A stretch of DNA of 5,695 bases from PNC22 sp035654175 (GTDB taxonomy: Bacteria; Planctomycetota; Phycisphaerae; Phycisphaerales; UBA1924). Shown here piece by piece: positions 5,132-5,695 of the stretch. Each line of letters starts with the position of its first letter. Position 1 is the first letter of the stretch. The stretch spans positions 1 through 5,695 of the forward strand of contig DASRXL010000149.1 of NCBI GenBank assembly GCA_035654175.1. The letters run 5' to 3'. The position numbers and the translations under genes were made by a program. Below the pieces are notes generated by a model. The model saw only the letters and a program-made list of their open reading frames with translations. It ran no database searches and was not told where the DNA came from.

Positions 5132-5695
5132 CCCGGTCTGAACCCCTTCGCCAAGCTCCCCAACGGCCGCGCCGTCTGGGCGTGGGGCATGTACGACCTC
5201 GCGAACCAGTCCTTCACGCTGATCGTCAACACGCTCCTTTTCTCCGTGTTCTTCAAGGAGGTGGTGGTCGGGAGCGCCACGCCCGCCGCCGCCGCCCGCG
5301 CCGACAGCCTCTGGTCCATTACGTTCGCGGCGAGCATGCTGCTGGTCGTGATCGCGTCGCCGTTCGTCGGCGCCCTCGCCGACGCCCGCGCGTGGCGGCG
5401 CCGCTTCCTCCTCGGCACCGGCCTGGTGTGCGTCGCCCTCACCTGCGCCTTCGCCGGCCTCTCCCCCGGAGCTGTCGCGCTCGCCATGGCGCTCTACATC
5501 CCGGCGAACCTCGCGTACCAGCTCGGAGAGAACTTCCTCGCCTCGTTCCTCCCGAGCGTCTCCACGCCCCGCAACATCGGCAGGATCAGCGCGATCGGCT
5601 GGGCGATGGGCTACCTGGGCGCCCTCGCGCTGCTCCTCGTCGTCGGCGCCGGCATGAAGCTCTTCTCGCTCGGTGCGCCCGCCGACTGGGGCCCG
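5129..5695 (+). CDS. UMF1/Atg22-like major facilitator transporter, N-terminal part
   Basis: The first 189 codons are present and the frame stays open to the right edge; full family members are roughly 400-500 residues. The N-terminus has WAWGMYDLANQSFT (17-30), close to the W-x-x-YDxANS opening of the UMF1 family (bacterial relatives of the yeast vacuolar amino-acid effluxer Atg22). A second helix ends in GALAD (81-85), followed by RAWRRRF, the MFS loop 2-3 motif. A later segment GRISAIGWAMGYLGA matches the family's 'GRvSglGwalGYlGg'. At least five membrane helices are visible (about 17-47, 61-86, 93-112, 114-142 and 155-180). It is an inner-membrane carrier; the substrate is unknown and amino acids or peptides are only a guess from Atg22. 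The first ATG is used because the family motif starts shortly after it. It is divergent from the microprotein operon. Confidence 0.88.
   Translation, partial: MPGLNPFAKLPNGRAVWAWGMYDLANQSFTLIVNTLLFSVFFKEVVVGSATPAAAARADSLWSITFAASMLLVVIASPFVGALADARAWRRRFLLGTGLVCVALTCAFAGLSPGAVALAMALYIPANLAYQLGENFLASFLPSVSTPRNIGRISAIGWAMGYLGALALLLVVGAGMKLFSLGAPADWGP

Noticed and set aside
4755..5141. Rightward frame of 128 codons in the divergent gap, with leftward frames opposite it
   Set aside because: Arg/Ser-rich on both strands, no good ribosome site and no recognisable motif, and the rightward frame would run into the transporter start.

Overview
This is a GC-rich bacterial chromosome segment, above 70% G+C in the coding regions sampled, densely packed with ordinary genes. 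I see no rRNA, tRNA, CRISPR array, transposase or insertion sequence. The gene set and protein styles (ApaG followed by an exported AmpD-type amidase, very C/G-rich codon use) recall Planctomycetota, perhaps the Phycisphaerae. That placement is an inference from recall and no marker gene here proves it.

Layout. At the left edge, reading leftwards, is a truncated DUF442 (rhodanese/phosphatase-fold) protein. A 180-base gap with divergent starts separates it from a rightward pair: apaG and, three bases later, a secreted zinc N-acetylmuramoyl-L-alanine amidase. After a dyad-containing gap comes a third rightward gene, an unrecognised 126-residue protein with two predicted membrane helices, in clearly lower-GC DNA (about 59% by hand count over 2101-2460). 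It ends in a 19-base tail-to-tail overlap with the next operon.

The middle and right parts carry a leftward cluster of four genes. In order of transcription they are a 39-residue membrane microprotein (4662 to 4543), a 56-residue DUF3309-type membrane microprotein (4435 to 4265), a diacylglycerol/sphingosine-kinase-family lipid kinase (4233 to 3310) and a calcineurin-like metallophosphoesterase (3317 to 2472, overlapping the kinase end by 8 bases). A 466-base divergent gap then leads to the first 189 codons of a rightward UMF1/Atg22-like major facilitator transporter, cut by the right edge. Its start looks leaderless.

How the genes may work together. The apaG-amidase pair is close enough for translational coupling, but their known roles (divalent cation or phosphate phenotypes versus peptidoglycan cleavage) do not obviously connect. 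The leftward cluster joins two tiny membrane proteins, a lipid kinase and a phosphoesterase, which could be a small envelope or lipid-maintenance operon; this is inferred from gene order only. Most other long reading frames are shadows produced by the high GC content. I found no convincing undescribed defence or mobile system. The best candidates for new biology are the low-GC two-helix protein and the microprotein pair.
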